This document shows, piece by piece, positions 1-4,887 of a stretch of 11,087 nt of DNA. Made by a program: the position numbers and the translations under genes. The notes beneath the pieces were generated by a model, which searched no databases, was not told the DNA's origin, and worked only from the letters and a program-made list of their open reading frames with translations. The DNA comes from Christensenella sp. UBA7868 (GTDB taxonomy: Bacteria > Bacillota > Clostridia > Christensenellales > UBA1242): the NCBI GenBank assembly GCA_002501285.1, contig DLSG01000079.1, forward strand, positions 1 to 11,087, in the 5' to 3' direction. Every line of letters begins with the position of its first letter. Position 1 is the stretch's first letter.

Positions 1-21
1 TAGGGCTTGGGGATTTGGAAA
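1..21. repeat. Left copy of 21-bp terminal inverted repeat
   Basis: The first 21 bases are the exact reverse complement of the last 21 bases (11067-11087); the shared core is GGCTTGGGGATTTGG. The match stops at base 22. This could be a true terminal inverted repeat of a linear or invertible element, or an assembly end at an inverted repeat. An open reading frame crosses this copy from the left edge, which argues against a natural end here. Confidence 0.85.
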
Positions 22-130
22 TATAAACAGAAAAGATAATTTTGTTAAATATACGACACAAGATAGTGAGTACGATAGTACGAACTTATTAAATTTTAGG
101 GGATGGAAAAATGGGAAAAAGAAGAAGTGA
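2..130 (+). CDS. Possible C-terminal fragment of a protein cut by the left edge
   Basis: Frame 2 is open from the first bases to TGA at 128-130. It gives 42 hydrophilic residues ending ...LNFRGWKNGKKKK, with no start codon context inside the window, so it would be the tail of a gene lying to the left. It converges on the minus-strand gene ending at 146, with only 15 bases between and no visible terminator. The composition (Lys, Asn, Asp, Tyr) looks like real coding sequence. The fragment is short and AT-rich, so chance is not excluded. An ATG at 111 in another frame could also start a tiny ORF, but it runs antisense into the next gene and is less likely. Confidence 0.35.
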   Translation, partial: RAWGFGNINRKDNFVKYTTQDSEYDSTNLLNFRGWKNGKKKK

Positions 131-145
131 AGAAGTTTATAATAT

Positions 146-451
146 TTATTTTGTAAAAAGAAGGATTACTTTATTCCAGACATCAATTTTTGCAATTTCA
201 TATTCAATAGATTTGTTGTAAAGTGTGATGTTTGTATGATATTCTGAATATGGAAGTTTTTCTGAAAATGGTGTATAAAAAGAATATGCTACAGACAATG
301 TTTCGCAATCAATAGATTCTACAAAATCATTATAGTTATCGTATTGCCAGTCATCAAGTTGTGCAAACAATGATTCTTTTGTAATGTTTGGTTTAAAGAT
401 TACGATATGAATATTATTTTCAATAAAAGGCAAAAATTCTTTTACCGTCAT
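146..451 (-). CDS. Small protein with MTVK-type N terminus, unknown function
   Basis: A 101-residue acidic and aromatic-rich soluble protein with no signal peptide or membrane segment. The start ATG is preceded by a good AAGGAG site about 5 bases upstream. It begins MTVKEFLPFIE, the same opening style as the last plus-strand gene (MTVKQLKEAL) and the 7767-8147 gene (MTVKQAK). I recall this style from small phage and gut-bacterial proteins in which an N-terminal helix precedes a beta-rich part; that is recollection, not a domain call. It is the last gene of the operon driven from the promoter at 1074-1102 and lies 8 bases after its upstream neighbour. No function can be assigned. Confidence 0.8.
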   Translation of the reverse strand: MTVKEFLPFIENNIHIVIFKPNITKESLFAQLDDWQYDNYNDFVESIDCETLSVAYSFYTPFSEKLPYSEYHTNITLYNKSIEYEIAKIDVWNKVILLFTK

Positions 452-459
452 AATACTCC

Positions 460-681
460 TTACGGTAGTTCTACTATAATATACTGTAATCCATCATCAA
501 TATAATTCTTTTCGTACCAATTATCAAAGTTTTCTGCATCTTCAATAGTTTTGATGCTTCTTACTTTTTCTCTTGTGACATTAATTCTTTCTTGCAAAAC
601 AGAAAGTTCGTCTTCGAGCTGTCGCAATTCATTGTCAAATTTGTTGCGTCTTACAAGAATTTTTTGTAGCCTCATATCCAT
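460..681 (-). CDS. Short coiled-coil protein
   Basis: A 73-residue protein. Residues about 10-45 are rich in Leu, Glu, Arg and Lys with heptad-like spacing (ELRQLEDELSVLQERI), so a coiled coil or helical hairpin is likely; the tail is acidic and aromatic. It starts at the ATG 3 bases after the stop of the upstream gene. The nearest ribosome site (AAGG within the end of that gene) is rather far away, so translation is probably coupled. A second ATG two codons in is an alternative start. It is the middle gene of a three-gene operon. No family is recognised. Confidence 0.75.
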   Translation of the reverse strand: MDMRLQKILVRRNKFDNELRQLEDELSVLQERINVTREKVRSIKTIEDAENFDNWYEKNYIDDGLQYIIVELP

Positions 682-684
682 TAT

Positions 685-1041
685 TTAAAAACTACCTTCA
701 TTATAGTTATTAGAACAAGCTGAACAACCGGCGGCATAACCCTTGCTAAGACCATGTTCAATACCAGCTTCAAAACCATGATTGTACCCACTTGTAAAAC
801 TGTTCTTGCATTCTTGTTCCAAATCGTTGACAGTTCTTTTTAGATTCTCGTTTTCTTCTTTGAGTTTATCAATTTCAGACAATGCTTTGACTGCAAGCTG
901 ATTTGCTTTTGCCATATGAGGACGAGGACTGAAGTCATAATCCCTACCAGAGCTACAGAACTTAGAAATAATTTCTACGGCTTGTTCATTTGTCATTGCA
1001 TCAATTTCTTCCTTAGAAGAATACATATTAATTTGTGTCAA
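685..1041 (-). CDS. Coiled-coil protein with GxxxG repeat tail
   Basis: First gene of the operon downstream of the promoter at 1074-1102. The best start is TTG at 1041: GGTGAT lies 4 bases upstream, matching the 3' end of the anti-Shine-Dalgarno. A GTG three codons earlier overlaps that site and is less likely. The 118-residue protein has an N-terminal part resembling phage proteins of the 'EQAVEII...A..LAVKAL' type, a short coiled coil (about 56-78, KLKEENENLKRTVNDLEQ) and a tail in which glycine recurs every fourth residue six times (about 85-105), followed by two Cys. Period-4 Gly runs pack helices, as in FliH-like proteins; similarity to that family is not claimed. Function unknown. Confidence 0.75.
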   Translation of the reverse strand: MTQINMYSSKEEIDAMTNEQAVEIISKFCSSGRDYDFSPRPHMAKANQLAVKALSEIDKLKEENENLKRTVNDLEQECKNSFTSGYNHGFEAGIEHGLSKGYAAGCSACSNNYNEGSF

Positions 1042-1073
1042 AATTATCACCAGCTTTGTATTTTACTATATTT

Positions 1074-1102
1074 ATTATATATTATTTGTATGGATTTGTC
1101 AA
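1074..1102 (-). promoter_or_regulatory. Consensus promoter for the 1041-146 operon
   Basis: Read on the minus strand, TTGACA lies at 1097-1102 and TATAAT at 1074-1079, with a 17-base spacer: a perfect SigA/sigma-70 match. The TGA inside the -35 box is also the stop codon of the upstream gene (1099-1101). A-rich sequence precedes the -35. Confidence 0.9.
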
Positions 1103-1281
1103 GTATCTTTTATAAATTTTAGGTCAGAAATTTTACAGCCACAATAAGGGCATTGTTTTTGTAAAACACATTTTGCAGCTAATCTAAGAAGAATTTTTGA
1201 ACCGTTACACTTTGAACAAGAACATTCATAGACTGCACCATCAATTTGCTTTATTAGCCAATAATTTTTAGGTGTTGGCAT
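1099..1281 (-). CDS. Small zinc-ribbon protein
   Basis: A 60-residue protein with two cysteine clusters: C20-x-C22-x2-C25 and C44-P-Y-C47-G-C49, plus C38. C22-x2-C25 with C44-x2-C47 forms a likely four-Cys zinc ribbon; the W-x(n)-C..C / CPxCG pattern is common in small phage proteins. The start ATG immediately follows the TAA of the upstream gene, whose final codons carry the GAGGAT ribosome site, so translation is coupled. Its TGA stop is embedded in the -35 box of the next promoter. It probably binds nucleic acid or protein, but no partner is evident. Confidence 0.8.
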   Translation of the reverse strand: MPTPKNYWLIKQIDGAVYECSCSKCNGSKILLRLAAKCVLQKQCPYCGCKISDLKFIKDT

Positions 1282-1524
1282 TTAGTCATCATCCTCGTCT
1301 GTGTTAAAAGATTTAAAAATAAATTGTGCGGTTATAAATCCAAAAATGTAATTACTATTGTTGTTAATTAGCGCATAAACCAAAATTCCAACACCAATAA
1401 TGCCTAATACGACACGAATAGCGTCTTTTAGCTGAATTTTAGCCTTCGTGTGCCTAATTAGGCAGTAACAGAAAAAAGTGACCACCGCCAAGACCATATA
1501 AATAAAGGGTTTTGTTTTACTCAT
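1282..1524 (-). CDS. Small multi-pass membrane protein
   Basis: An 80-residue protein with two clear hydrophobic helices (about 5-24 and 36-56), a weaker third (about 60-73), and a very acidic end (TDEDDD). It has no signal-peptidase site and is likely an integral membrane protein. Its ATG lacks an obvious Shine-Dalgarno. A perfect AT-rich inverted repeat (1529-1552) sits just upstream and may affect access to the start or couple it to the preceding gene. It is third in a four-gene operon. No family is recognised. Confidence 0.75.
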   Translation of the reverse strand: MSKTKPFIYMVLAVVTFFCYCLIRHTKAKIQLKDAIRVVLGIIGVGILVYALINNNSNYIFGFITAQFIFKSFNTDEDDD

Positions 1525-1528
1525 TTTT

Positions 1529-1552
1529 GTAATAAAATCATCATTTTATTAC
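1529..1552. repeat. Perfect AT-rich inverted repeat (10-bp arms) before a start codon
   Basis: GTAATAAAAT / ATTTTATTAC arms flank a 4-base loop (CATC). The repeat covers the stop codon of the gene ending at 1549 and ends 4 bases before the ATG at 1524. It could be an RNA hairpin influencing translation of the membrane protein or a protein-binding operator. It lacks the GC core expected of a terminator. Confidence 0.7.
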
Positions 1553-2145
1553 ACCCTATGAAGAGGTGTAGATATTGAATTCTTGATTTTGAAAACGGGA
1601 CGAACTCCATAAGAGTCAGAAGCATCGATGACGTTCGCATCGCCGTAGTAGTCGACACTGACAAAATCAGTGGAAGGTTCTCTTGTTTTGTTCATCAGCC
1701 AGTACCACCGAAAATCCTCTTCCTTAGTGCCATCGAATGCCATACGATTTCTGCGCTTCTTCATCGGCTTCCACTGCTTCACATACGGATTTTCGTACTC
1801 ACCGTAGTAGTTCTCACCAAAAATCTCTTTCTCGGTCGGCAGACGAAGTAGGTCGCCGTTGCCAAACGGAATCATCATGACTTTGAGTTTTGCCGGGAAG
1901 AGATTCAGAATCTCACCATTCAGCTTCTTACGCAGGTCACTCTCTTCGTAACCTCCTTCATTAGTACAAGTGTCATTCATCGGGTACTCACTAGGCAGAC
2001 AGTCAACCAGACAGAAAATCATGCCGTTGTTGTCCTGCTGCATAGCCATAGCTTGTACCTTTGTACCATCTACAAGTTTGACCTTGATAATATCTCCGAT
2101 TTTAAAAGTGTCGACATCGAGTTCTGCCATTCTCTTTACTTTCAT
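1549..2145 (-). CDS. DUF6273-like protein, compositionally distinct
   Basis: A 198-residue protein. Residues about 12-50 form a beta-rich start (FKIGDIIKVKLVDG), followed by GGYEESDLRKKLN (64-76), a loop with LRLPTEKEIFGE (100-111), WYWLMNKTREPS (147-158) and a terminal YGVRPVFKI (179-187). This order (sliding 'S-LR-LN', 'LPT-KEIFG', 'W-LM/RS', 'GVRP') is what I know from DUF6273-type domains in Clostridia and their phages, thought to resemble the C-type lectin/formylglycine-generating enzyme fold. The start has a strong GGAGGT site that is part of a 24-base sequence also found before the gene at 8643. The gene is clearly more GC-rich than its neighbours, suggesting separate acquisition. Its precise role is unknown; ligand binding is a guess from the fold. 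Confidence 0.8.
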   Translation of the reverse strand: MKVKRMAELDVDTFKIGDIIKVKLVDGTKVQAMAMQQDNNGMIFCLVDCLPSEYPMNDTCTNEGGYEESDLRKKLNGEILNLFPAKLKVMMIPFGNGDLLRLPTEKEIFGENYYGEYENPYVKQWKPMKKRRNRMAFDGTKEEDFRWYWLMNKTREPSTDFVSVDYYGDANVIDASDSYGVRPVFKIKNSISTPLHRV

Positions 2146-2163
2146 TCTAGATTACCTCCGTTT
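2140..2163 (-). repeat. 24-base ribosome-site repeat, copy 1
   Basis: On the minus strand this reads AAACGGAGGTAATCTAGA followed by ATGAAA. It is identical over 24 bases to 8625-8648 on the plus strand and places the same strong Shine-Dalgarno 10 bases before the ATG. The genes behind the two copies are unrelated. Confidence 0.9.
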
Positions 2164-2543
2164 TACTTAATAAGGAAAATTTGTGTATCTTCTTTAGTAA
2201 CAGTTTTACCATTAATAGTAATTTCGTTATCGTCACTATCTGTATACGGAATGTCCAATTCGTCGCAAAACCCTCTTGCAATGCCTGTTGCGGTTTTTGC
2301 TTCTGGAATATTTTCGATTAGACCATATTCTTTAGCAAACAACCATTTATACAGAAGAATTTTAATCCGAATATCGTCTTTTTCATTAATTAGTTTGTTA
2401 AATTCTTCTTCGACCTCATCATTAAGAAAAACAATATTTGACATTTCTTCGTTGTTAAGTGTCTTATGCTTAATAATATGCAGTTCTTTTGGCTTATTAT
2501 AACCTACTGGTGTAAACCAAAATTCATAAGAATCTACGGTCAT
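2163..2543 (-). CDS. Hypothetical acidic protein
   Basis: The start is ATG at 2543, preceded by GGAGGT at good spacing and lying 30 bases after the predicted transcription start. A longer in-frame ORF upstream would begin inside the promoter and is rejected. The 126-residue protein is acidic, with a beta-like N-terminal part (YEFWFTPVG...), a central helical segment rich in Asp, Glu and Lys (about 42-75) and a C-terminal ITINGKTVTKED strand region. It is first in the operon that includes the DUF6273-like, membrane and zinc-ribbon genes. No family is recognised. Confidence 0.8.
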   Translation of the reverse strand: MTVDSYEFWFTPVGYNKPKELHIIKHKTLNNEEMSNIVFLNDEVEEEFNKLINEKDDIRIKILLYKWLFAKEYGLIENIPEAKTATGIARGFCDELDIPYTDSDDNEITINGKTVTKEDTQIFLIK

Positions 2544-2579
2544 GATAAATACCTCCAACGTTTTTTTGTTTCTGATATA

Positions 2580-2608
2580 ATTATAACACATTCACCAAGC
2601 TGTGTCAA
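2580..2608 (-). promoter_or_regulatory. Consensus promoter for the 2543-1099 operon
   Basis: Minus-strand TTGACA (2603-2608), 17-base spacer, TATAAT (2580-2585): a perfect match. The bases after the -10 (ATCAGAAACAA) are shared with the promoter at 2972-3000. Confidence 0.9.
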
Positions 2609-2625
2609 TAGGTTTTTGAAATATT

Positions 2626-2925
2626 TTAGAAAGTAATTACTTCGATGGTTTCTGCCTGTTTCATAAACGCTTTAACACGTTTCAAAGAGTAGTTTGTTGG
2701 TTTGGCAGACATAATACGAGAATCAGAATTAGAAACATATGCCTGTGTATGACCACCTTCAAGACGAATAAAACAGATTGTACAATCTAAAAAATTATTT
2801 CCTACTGCTATATTGTGAAACTTGAAAACAATACTTTTAAGCATATAATTTAGCTTAATGGGCTCAATTAACGAATTGATTATTTTAAAGTCGTTTTCGT
2901 TCGGATTCTTTTTGTCGTAAATCAT
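2626..2925 (-). CDS. Hypothetical small protein
   Basis: A 99-residue protein with its own promoter and an AAAGGAG site upstream of the ATG. The N terminus is charged (YDKKNPNENDFK), the middle is mixed hydrophobic with two Cys (LDCTICF), and GGHTQAYVSNSDSRI precedes a Lys/Arg-rich helix (LKRVKAFMKQAE). No signal or transmembrane segment is clear. The gene is monocistronic: the next promoter begins just after its stop. I do not recognise a family. Confidence 0.75.
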   Translation of the reverse strand: MIYDKKNPNENDFKIINSLIEPIKLNYMLKSIVFKFHNIAVGNNFLDCTICFIRLEGGHTQAYVSNSDSRIMSAKPTNYSLKRVKAFMKQAETIEVITF

Positions 2926-2971
2926 AATAAAAAATCTCCTTTAGATTGCTATGTGTCTTGTTTCTGATACT

Positions 2972-3000
2972 ATTATAACAAATCTAAAAGGAGATGTCAA
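2972..3000 (-). promoter_or_regulatory. Consensus promoter for the gene at 2925-2626
   Basis: Minus-strand TTGACA (2995-3000), 17-base spacer, TATAAT (2972-2977): a perfect match. The spacer end TTTTAGATTTG is shared with the divergent minus promoter at 8516-8544. Confidence 0.9.
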
Positions 3001-3032
3001 TATGTTTTATTAAATTTTAAATTATTTTTTGC

Positions 3033-3530
3033 TTACCACCACATGCAAGGTAGAATTTTACCAAATAATGCGATGGCGTCTGCTACTTTATCATAGTCAA
3101 TTTCTGGTGATTTAGGCCATGTTGAAACAGGTGTACCAAGGTTAATTTCTTCTGAAATATTTTCGTCTCTTGTGCGAACCGTAAGCGCGTTTTCTAATGC
3201 GTCACAAATATAATTGATTGCTTCAAGTTGTGTGTATTTTTTATTTTTGTATTCAAAAGTATGATAGTTTAAATCAATATCTTTGCCGGCATATTCGACA
3301 TACATTTTTAGCATTGTATACAAGTATTCAATAAAGGTAATATCAAAATTGAACAACTCACGCTCATCATGGCCGCCACAGTTTTCTTGCTGTTCTTGCC
3401 ATCTAAAACCATCTTCAACCATCTCTGGGCTATCCACCAAATCCCAATTTGCACCATATTCTTCTGGCTCTAAATAAAGATTGTCGAGATACTTGTTTTT
3501 AGATATACCATAAATATTATCAATAGCCAT
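3033..3530 (-). CDS. Conserved phage-type hypothetical protein
   Basis: The start is ATG at 3530 with GGTGAT 4 bases upstream; a GTG three codons earlier overlaps that site. The 165-residue protein is acidic. Its middle (FNFDITFIEYLYTMLKMYVEY, then IDLNYHTFEYKNKKYTQLEAI) matches a pattern I recall from phage proteins of unknown function: 'FD.TF..wLYe.LkMY' followed by 'idl..H.FeYkgk.yTQ.E.I'. It ends in a short hydrophobic ILPCMWW. No catalytic motif is visible. It lies just after the strong hairpin at 3575-3602, and no consensus promoter is found immediately upstream, so expression may depend on readthrough or a weak AT-rich promoter. Confidence 0.8.
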   Translation of the reverse strand: MAIDNIYGISKNKYLDNLYLEPEEYGANWDLVDSPEMVEDGFRWQEQQENCGGHDERELFNFDITFIEYLYTMLKMYVEYAGKDIDLNYHTFEYKNKKYTQLEAINYICDALENALTVRTRDENISEEINLGTPVSTWPKSPEIDYDKVADAIALFGKILPCMWW

Positions 3531-3574
3531 AAGTATCACCCATTTATATAAATAAAAATTTAATTTTATAAGAA

Positions 3575-3602
3575 CCCCCTGCTAGTTGCCGCTAGCAGGG
3601 GG
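3575..3602 (-). terminator. Strong GC hairpin, probable terminator
   Basis: CCCCCTGCTAG and CTAGCAGGGGG form a perfect 11-bp stem around a 6-base loop. On the minus strand it is followed by TTCTTAT, on the plus strand by TTTGAG; neither is a strong U tract, but the minus side is better. It contains the stop codon of the small ORF at 3592-3720, so it would end that transcript. It might act in both directions. Confidence 0.6.
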
Positions 3603-3720
3603 TTTGAGAAAGGAAAACATGAGCGAGTTCAATCGCAAGGAGAATGTCAAAAATAATTTGAACAGCATGAACCAACACGGGCTGTTCGCTGATTCGTCCT
3701 CTAACAAAGAATCCTTCCAT
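3592..3720 (-). CDS. Possible 42-residue hydrophobic peptide
   Basis: The ATG follows AGGTGA at acceptable spacing, and the TAG lies within the terminator hairpin, giving a compact gene-terminator unit on the same strand as its neighbours. The peptide has a basic N-terminal part (FFVRGRISEQ) and one hydrophobic stretch (about 15-37) that could span the membrane, though it carries His, Asp and Glu. It could be a small membrane peptide, possibly of type I toxin kind, but it matches no toxin family I know. No consensus promoter is visible, and a 39-codon ORF runs antisense across most of it (3619-3738, plus strand, AAAGGA site). The surrounding sequence is also rich in hairpins, so this may instead be part of a structured RNA. 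Confidence 0.4.
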   Translation of the reverse strand: MEGFFVRGRISEQPVLVHAVQIIFDILLAIELAHVFLSQTPC

Positions 3721-3816
3721 TGTCACCTAAATGACTAAGAAAACTAATTGCCCAATTAAGGGCTGTCGCCAAAGCGACCAAATCTCAGCTTTTTGGTAGG
3801 CTTGCTGTAAACCTCT

Positions 3817-3837
3817 AAATAAAACCGCTTTCGCGGT
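3817..3837 (-). terminator. Rho-independent terminator after tRNA-Gly
   Basis: On the minus strand, ACCGC-GAAA-GCGGT (3837-3824) is followed by TTTATTT. It begins 2 bases after the discriminator base of tRNA-Gly, so it ends the tRNA/HNH transcript. Confidence 0.75.
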
Positions 3838-3838
3838 A

Positions 3839-3910
3839 AGCCGATGAGGATGGTCGAAATCCTGTTTCAAGTTTGGAAAACTTGTGTACTAGCCGTTGTA
3901 CGACATCGGC
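3839..3910 (-). tRNA. tRNA-Gly, anticodon UCC
   Basis: A full cloverleaf can be drawn. The acceptor stem GCCGATG/CATCGGC has 7 of 7 pairs; the D arm is GTAC-AACGGCTA-GTAC with GG at 18-19. The anticodon arm is CAAGT-TTTCCAA-ACTTG, giving anticodon TCC at 3875-3877. The variable region has 4 bases, and the T arm is AGGAT-TTCGACC-ATCCT. The discriminator is U73, as usual for bacterial tRNA-Gly. CCA is not encoded, unlike the other tRNA in this operon. It would read GGA and, with wobble, GGG. It is the last element of the operon before the terminator. An open frame overlapping it is a by-product of the tRNA sequence. Confidence 0.9.
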
Positions 3911-4087
3911 ATATAAATTAGACCCAATTAACAGACGCTTGCTGGGCGTGAAAAGAATTTCAAGTTCTTGTAATTTGTTATTTTTGGTTTGCTGTTTGGG
4001 TCTAAAAATAATAGACACTTTTATATTGGAACCAGATTTGAAGTCAGGTAAATTATTGTTGATTTGCCGTAAGTGCCTATATACTAA
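3911..4087 (-). other. Non-coding spacer with long-range stems between HNH gene and tRNA-Gly
   Basis: No convincing gene is seen. Two nested structures are possible on the minus strand. One is AGGCACTT/AAGTGTCT (4071-4078 with 4013-4020), closing about 50 bases. The other is AGACCCAA/TTGGGTCT (3996-4003 with 3920-3927), enclosing the hairpins AAGAA-CTTGAAA-TTCTT and ACGC-CCAGCAA-GCGT. Both have 7-base loops like tRNA arms but lack a proper D arm or T loop, so they may be decayed tRNA genes or processing structures. The frame following the HNH stop stays open for 90 codons across this spacer and the tRNA. Confidence 0.4.
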
Positions 4088-4771
4088 TTAAATATTTTCC
4101 CATTCTTCATCTGTATATTTTTTAATTTCAGATACTCTATAAGGAAGACCGTATAATTTACACCATTTACGAACCATGTTGTCACTAGTACCAAATTGTT
4201 TACCAATTTGTAGAAATGGTGTTGCCCTAATAAGAGCTTTTAATTCATCTCTTGTCGCGGCCTTTTTACATCTCTTCACCGCGTTATTATGCCTTTGTTT
4301 ATTAAAACAATCTTGACACAAATTGCCTTTCGTATAACTACTAAGCTGTTTGCCGCAACATTCGCAATGTCTAATGATTAGTGGTTTATGTCTATCCGCA
4401 TAATATTTTTGGTTATATGACTTTGTACACCATTCGAGATTGTCATAGCGATTGTTCAATTTGTTTTCATCGATATGGTTTACTTCTGTCTTATTTTGTG
4501 GGTCATCATTCGGTATAAACGCAAGAGCTACAGCTCGATGTACAAGGACATGACATCTTTTACCGCCAGAATCTGGGATTTGTAAATCAGCAATTTCATA
4601 CTTGCAAGCTATATATGTCTTTTTTATTGCTCCATACATAAATTTTTTTCGTCCATCTAAGTATGTTATATACCTATCGGTTGAACGAATTTTACCAAAA
4701 TTGGATATTTCATAGAATCCTTTAAAATCCACGCCGTTATATATTGGCATAGGTAGCCAAGTTTCGCACAT
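4088..4771 (-). CDS. HNH homing endonuclease with NUMOD4 domain
   Basis: A 227-residue protein with a clear domain order. The NUMOD4 motif (about 5-30: W.PMPIYNGVDFKGFYEISNFGKIRS) is followed by an HNH nuclease core (about 73-120) with the VNHIDENKLNN motif (His99, Asp101, Asn106) and NLEWCT. Next comes a four-Cys zinc knuckle (C136/C139 and C152/C155) and a C-terminal helix-turn-helix (about 175-213: DELKALIRATPFLQIGKQFG..DNMVRKWC). Such enzymes nick or cut DNA at a specific site and spread their own gene, typically between phages. It lies between two tRNA genes, 25 bases after the CAU tRNA, with an AAGAAGG ribosome site, so it is probably co-transcribed from the promoter at 5008-5036. No group I intron core was recognised around it, so it appears free-standing. 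All key residues are present. Confidence 0.92.
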   Translation of the reverse strand: MCETWLPMPIYNGVDFKGFYEISNFGKIRSTDRYITYLDGRKKFMYGAIKKTYIACKYEIADLQIPDSGGKRCHVLVHRAVALAFIPNDDPQNKTEVNHIDENKLNNRYDNLEWCTKSYNQKYYADRHKPLIIRHCECCGKQLSSYTKGNLCQDCFNKQRHNNAVKRCKKAATRDELKALIRATPFLQIGKQFGTSDNMVRKWCKLYGLPYRVSEIKKYTDEEWENI

Positions 4772-4796
4772 ATATTAAACCTTCTTAGTTTTTAAA

Positions 4797-4887
4797 TGGT
4801 GGGCCGTGTCTGGTTCGAACAGACGTAAATCTTTCGATTTTTAACTCACTTATGAGGTGAGGGCATTAACCACTATGCTAACGGCCC
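4797..4887 (-). tRNA. tRNA with CAU anticodon and long variable arm
   Basis: A 91-base gene with encoded CCA. The acceptor stem GGGCCGT/ACGGCCC has 7 of 7 pairs; the D arm is GCAT-AGTGGTTA-ATGC. The anticodon arm is CTCAC-CTCATAA-GTGAG, giving anticodon CAT at 4852-4854. The T arm is GTCTG-TTCGAAC-CAGAC, the discriminator is A73, and G15 can pair with C48. Instead of the usual 4-5 bases, the variable region has 20, with a 5-bp stem AAATC/GATTT capped by GAAA. Long variable arms belong to Leu, Ser, bacterial Tyr and Sec tRNAs, not CAU tRNAs. The GC-rich initiator anticodon stem and the unpaired 1-72 of fMet are absent, so an elongator Met or lysidine-type Ile2 tRNA is most likely. Removing a 15-base hairpin insertion would leave an ordinary class I tRNA. 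Confidence 0.88.

Noticed and set aside
2053..2502. 149-codon plus-strand ORF
   Set aside because: It runs antisense across two well-formed minus genes with strong ribosome sites; low-complexity Ser/Leu/Ile shadow translation.
3619..3738. 39-codon plus-strand ORF with an AAAGGA site
   Set aside because: It has a plausible ribosome site, but it lies antisense to the surrounding operons, has GC-rich codon ends unlike its neighbours and no promoter; kept only as part of the finding on this locus.
3540..4087. Group I or group II intron around the HNH gene
   Set aside because: No convincing P7/P-Q-R-S core, no domain V hairpin and no split host gene were found; the fold at 3839-3910 is explained by tRNA-Gly.
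3873..4091. 72-codon plus-strand ORF
   Set aside because: It is the antisense shadow of tRNA-Gly and the spacer, with no ribosome site.
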